In this document: positions 15,917 to 18,180 of the stretch, piece after piece
Position numbering within the stretch: position 1 is the stretch's first letter
How the letters are laid out: each line of letters opens with the position of its first letter
Assembly (NCBI GenBank): GCA_016285215.1
Contig: JAEEQI010000030.1
Span: 1 to 18,180 of the forward strand
DNA: 18,180 bases
DNA from: Bacteroidales bacterium
Lineage (GTDB): Bacteria > Bacteroidota > Bacteroidia > Bacteroidales > UBA932
Direction: 5' to 3'
Translations under genes and position numbers: made by a program
The notes under the pieces: generated by a model
The model's database searches: none
Told to the model about the DNA's origin: nothing
What the model saw: only the letters and a program-made list of their open reading frames with translations

Positions 15917-16864
15917 ATGACGCAAGAAGTAATGAACACCATCGACAGCATCCAGGTTACCCTGAATGCCGGCGGGATGAATACCATCAACATTGTCCTG
16001 GCCTTTGTGATGTACGGAGTGGCCCTGGGCATTAACCCCCACATCTTTGTGGAGGTCTTCAAGAAGCCCAAGAGCGTGCTGCTGGGCATCCTGTGCCAGC
16101 TGGTGCTGCTGCCGGCCCTCACCTGCGGGCTGGCCATCCTGCTTACGGGATGGATCTCGCCTATGATGGGCCTGGGTATGATTCTGGTGGCGGCCTGCCC
16201 CGGTGGCAATATCTCCAATTTTATGAGTTCCCTGGCCAAGGGCAATGTCGAGCTTTCGGTGAGCCTTACGGCCATTTCCACCGCCCTTGCCGTGCTCCTG
16301 ACGCCCTTCAACTTCTGGCTGTGGGGTTCCATCTATCTGCACAGCGCTGCCGTTTCGGCCGAGATTCCTACCCTGGTGATTCCGCTGTGGGATGTGTTCA
16401 AGACCATCTTCATCCTGCTGGGTATTCCGCTGGGCCTGGGCATTCTCACCAGCCGCTACCTTCCCAAGGTGGCTGCGGTCCTCAAAAAGCCCCTGCAGTG
16501 GCTCTCCATCGTGATTTTTGTGGGGATGGTGGTGCTGTCCTTCGGCAGTAACCTCGATGCCTTTCTGAAGTGTGTCAAGTACATCTTCATTGTGGTGCTC
16601 ATCCACAACCTCCTGGCCCTGAGCATTGGCTTCTGGGTGGCCACCATTGGCAAGGTTCCGTTCCGCGACCGCCGCACCCTCACCATCGAGACCGGCATCC
16701 AGAACTCCGGCCTGGGTCTTGCCCTTATGCTGGGCACTTCGCTCTTTGCCGGCTTCCCGCCGCACGGAGGTATGCTGGTGATCACGGCCTGGTGGGGCAT
16801 CTGGCACATCATTTCCGGCCTTACCATTGCCACCATCTTTAATTTAACCAGAAGAAATGGCTAA
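15917..16864 (+). CDS. Bile acid:sodium symporter (BASS/SBF) family transporter
   Basis: A 315-residue inner-membrane protein, highly hydrophobic with about nine to ten predicted membrane segments, of the SBF family. ACPGGNISNF (from Cys94) followed by LSVSLTAISTALAVLLTP, and ETGIQNSGLG (258-267), are the two conserved ion-binding core motifs of sodium-coupled BASS carriers. Members move organic acids such as bile acids, pyruvate or pantoate; the substrate here is not visible. The start at 15917 (MTQEVMN) is preferred, with Met at 15932 as alternative; the upstream extension to 15866 would overlap the hydrolase gene. It begins 13 nt after the hydrolase stop, and its end overlaps the next gene by 8 nt. 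Confidence 0.85.
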   Translation: MTQEVMNTIDSIQVTLNAGGMNTINIVLAFVMYGVALGINPHIFVEVFKKPKSVLLGILCQLVLLPALTCGLAILLTGWISPMMGLGMILVAACPGGNISNFMSSLAKGNVELSVSLTAISTALAVLLTPFNFWLWGSIYLHSAAVSAEIPTLVIPLWDVFKTIFILLGIPLGLGILTSRYLPKVAAVLKKPLQWLSIVIFVGMVVLSFGSNLDAFLKCVKYIFIVVLIHNLLALSIGFWVATIGKVPFRDRRTLTIETGIQNSGLGLALMLGTSLFAGFPPHGGMLVITAWWGIWHIISGLTIATIFNLTRRNG

Positions 16865-17804
16865 GATTTGGGAACATAACCGCGGGTACAGCCTCCTTCG
16901 CCCGTATGTAGACTACTGCACCCGGGCCAGCTTTGGCATTTTCAAGGCCGAAGGAGAGCTTCCCGACAACGGAGCCGTCATCATAGCGCCCAACCACACG
17001 AACACGCTGATGGATGCGCTGATGGTGCTGCAGACCCGCAGGGAGCCCACGGTCTTTGGAGCCAGGGCCGATATCTTCCGCAAGCCCCTAGCCAACAAGG
17101 CGCTCCGCTTTCTGAGGATTCTCCCGATGACCCGCGAACGCGACGGTCTGCGTTCCGTGACGGATAACTACAAGACTTTTGACGAGATTGACGAGGTCCT
17201 GGCCAACGATGTTCCTTTCTGCCTTTTCCCGGAAGGCCGTCACACGCCCGGACGCGAGGTGCAGCCCATCCAGAAGGGCATTGCCCGCCTGGCTTTCCGC
17301 AGCGCCGCCCAGCGCCAGACCTATGTGGTGCCCACCGGCATCAACTACGGCGACTTCTTCCATTACAGAAGGTTCGGCCATATCAAGTTTGGTGAGCCCA
17401 TAGACGTGAATGCCTTCCTGGCTGCCAATGCCAACAAGACGGAGGCCGAACAGTTCCAGGCCTTCCGCGAGGAGCTCCATCAGCGGCTTTCAGCCCTGGT
17501 GTGGCCTTCGGCCCCTTCCGGCAAGCTCCCTCTGTGGCAGAGCATCCTGCTCTTCCCTTTCTGGCTGCTGGCCGCCGTGCTCAGCTTCCCTATGTGGTTT
17601 ACGGCTGAGTTCCTTTGCCGGAAGATCAAGGACAAGGCTTTTTGCAATTCGGCCCGTTTTCTGGTGCGGCTGGTGCTTACGCCGGTTACCGCCCTCATCT
17701 GGGCCGTTATCTTTTTCTGCCTCCTGCCCTGGTGGCTGGCCCTGCTGCTGCTCCTTTTCTTCTTCACCTCCTACAGTCTCTTCTACGACGCCCTGCCGGT
17801 CTAG
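16857..17804 (+). CDS. PlsC-like glycerolipid acyltransferase
   Basis: A 315-residue membrane-associated acyltransferase of the PlsC/AGPAT superfamily, expected to acylate a glycerophospholipid precursor or another lipid acceptor. Motif I is NHTNTLMD with His47 and Asp53, spaced HX5D instead of the usual HX4D; yeast-type glycerol-phosphate acyltransferases use a similar HX5D spacing. FPEGRHT (124-130) is motif III, and VVPTGINYG (157-165) precedes the last motif. About 225-250 and 270-312 are strongly hydrophobic and should form two to four membrane helices, an unusual C-terminal anchor for a short PlsC. The exact acceptor cannot be told. It follows the transporter gene with an 8-nt overlap and sits 3 nt before the HAD gene. 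Confidence 0.85.
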   Translation: MAKIWEHNRGYSLLRPYVDYCTRASFGIFKAEGELPDNGAVIIAPNHTNTLMDALMVLQTRREPTVFGARADIFRKPLANKALRFLRILPMTRERDGLRSVTDNYKTFDEIDEVLANDVPFCLFPEGRHTPGREVQPIQKGIARLAFRSAAQRQTYVVPTGINYGDFFHYRRFGHIKFGEPIDVNAFLAANANKTEAEQFQAFREELHQRLSALVWPSAPSGKLPLWQSILLFPFWLLAAVLSFPMWFTAEFLCRKIKDKAFCNSARFLVRLVLTPVTALIWAVIFFCLLPWWLALLLLLFFFTSYSLFYDALPV

Positions 17805-17807
17805 CTT

Positions 17808-18180
17808 ATGAAACTGATTATCTTTGACTTTGACGGCACGCTGGGAGACACCCGGGGCAATATTGTGACCACTATGCGGATGACGCTTAAGAAGCGGGGC
17901 TACCCTGAGGCTTCGGAAGACGCCATTGCCGCCACCATAGGCGTTCCGCTCGAGGCAGGCTTTGACCAGCTTTTGCCGGGGCTCTCGCCCACTGAGGCCG
18001 CCACTTGCGCCGCCACGTACCGAGCCATCTTTGAGCAGAACCGCAAGATTATGATTCCCAATCTCTTTCCGCACGTGAAGGAGACGCTGGTCACTCTCTA
18101 TGAACGGGGCTATGTGCTCACCGTGGCCTCTTCCCGCCTTTCGGCCTCCCTGAAGGGTTTCCTGCAGGATATGGGCATTG
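17808..18180 (+). CDS. HAD-family hydrolase, partial (cut by window end)
   Basis: The first 124 codons of a haloacid dehalogenase-superfamily phosphatase; the 3' end is outside the window. Motif I is IIFDFDGTLGDT with nucleophile Asp7 and acid/base Asp9. Motif II is TVASSR with Ser108. About 95 mostly helical residues lie between them, which fits a C1 (helical) cap as in phosphoglycolate phosphatase or beta-phosphoglucomutase. The substrate cannot be told from the fragment. The start is 3 nt after the acyltransferase TAG, so it belongs to the same operon. Confidence 0.85.
   Translation, partial: MKLIIFDFDGTLGDTRGNIVTTMRMTLKKRGYPEASEDAIAATIGVPLEAGFDQLLPGLSPTEAATCAATYRAIFEQNRKIMIPNLFPHVKETLVTLYERGYVLTVASSRLSASLKGFLQDMGI

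Overview
The window looks like a chromosomal segment of a high-GC member of the Bacteroidales (Bacteroidota). This rests on the protein families (a Bacteroidota-type TamB, a receiver-PPDK_N fusion, a zinc-motif-less ROK protein, a PhnP-like hydrolase), on upstream elements matching the Bacteroidota -7 consensus TAnnTTTG, and on the lack of strong Shine-Dalgarno sites. The genus cannot be fixed from the sequence. No tRNA, rRNA, insertion sequence, phage gene or CRISPR array was found, and most of the window is ordinary housekeeping DNA.

Layout. (1) 1-250: the right end of an array of hairpin-forming tandem repeats (five full units, period 50-51 bp) that runs off the left edge. (2) 356-6193, plus strand: glutamate dehydrogenase (gdhA), a 967-residue receiver plus PPDK_N ATP-grasp protein, and an FAD-dependent dehydrogenase of the COG2509 type, with gaps of 5 and 22 nt. 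(3) 6217-6247: a stem-loop that can act as a terminator for both converging transcripts. (4) 6293-8496, minus strand: tsaD followed by a ROK-family protein. (5) 8497-8551: a short divergent control region holding a perfect 10-bp inverted repeat, each arm of which carries a -7-like element. (6) 8552-18180, plus strand: a tight run of tamB, an RsmI-like methyltransferase, mtaB, a PhnP-like metallo-hydrolase, a bile acid:sodium symporter family transporter, a PlsC-like acyltransferase and a HAD hydrolase cut by the window end. Junctions are overlaps of 4-14 nt or gaps of 3-13 nt.

How the genes fit together. The first cluster begins with ammonium assimilation and continues with a possible regulatory or phosphotransfer protein of unknown role. 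TsaD and MtaB act one after the other on the same tRNA nucleotide (A37: t6A, then ms2t6A), and their genes flank tamB on opposite strands. The last operon mixes envelope functions (TamB, lipid acyltransferase, transporter) with RNA modification (RsmI-like, MtaB).

The points most worth a second look are the repeat array, whose stem changes are all G-U compatible only in minus-sense RNA; the receiver-PPDK_N protein lacking the phosphohistidine and PEP domains; and the palindromic tsaD/tamB promoter.
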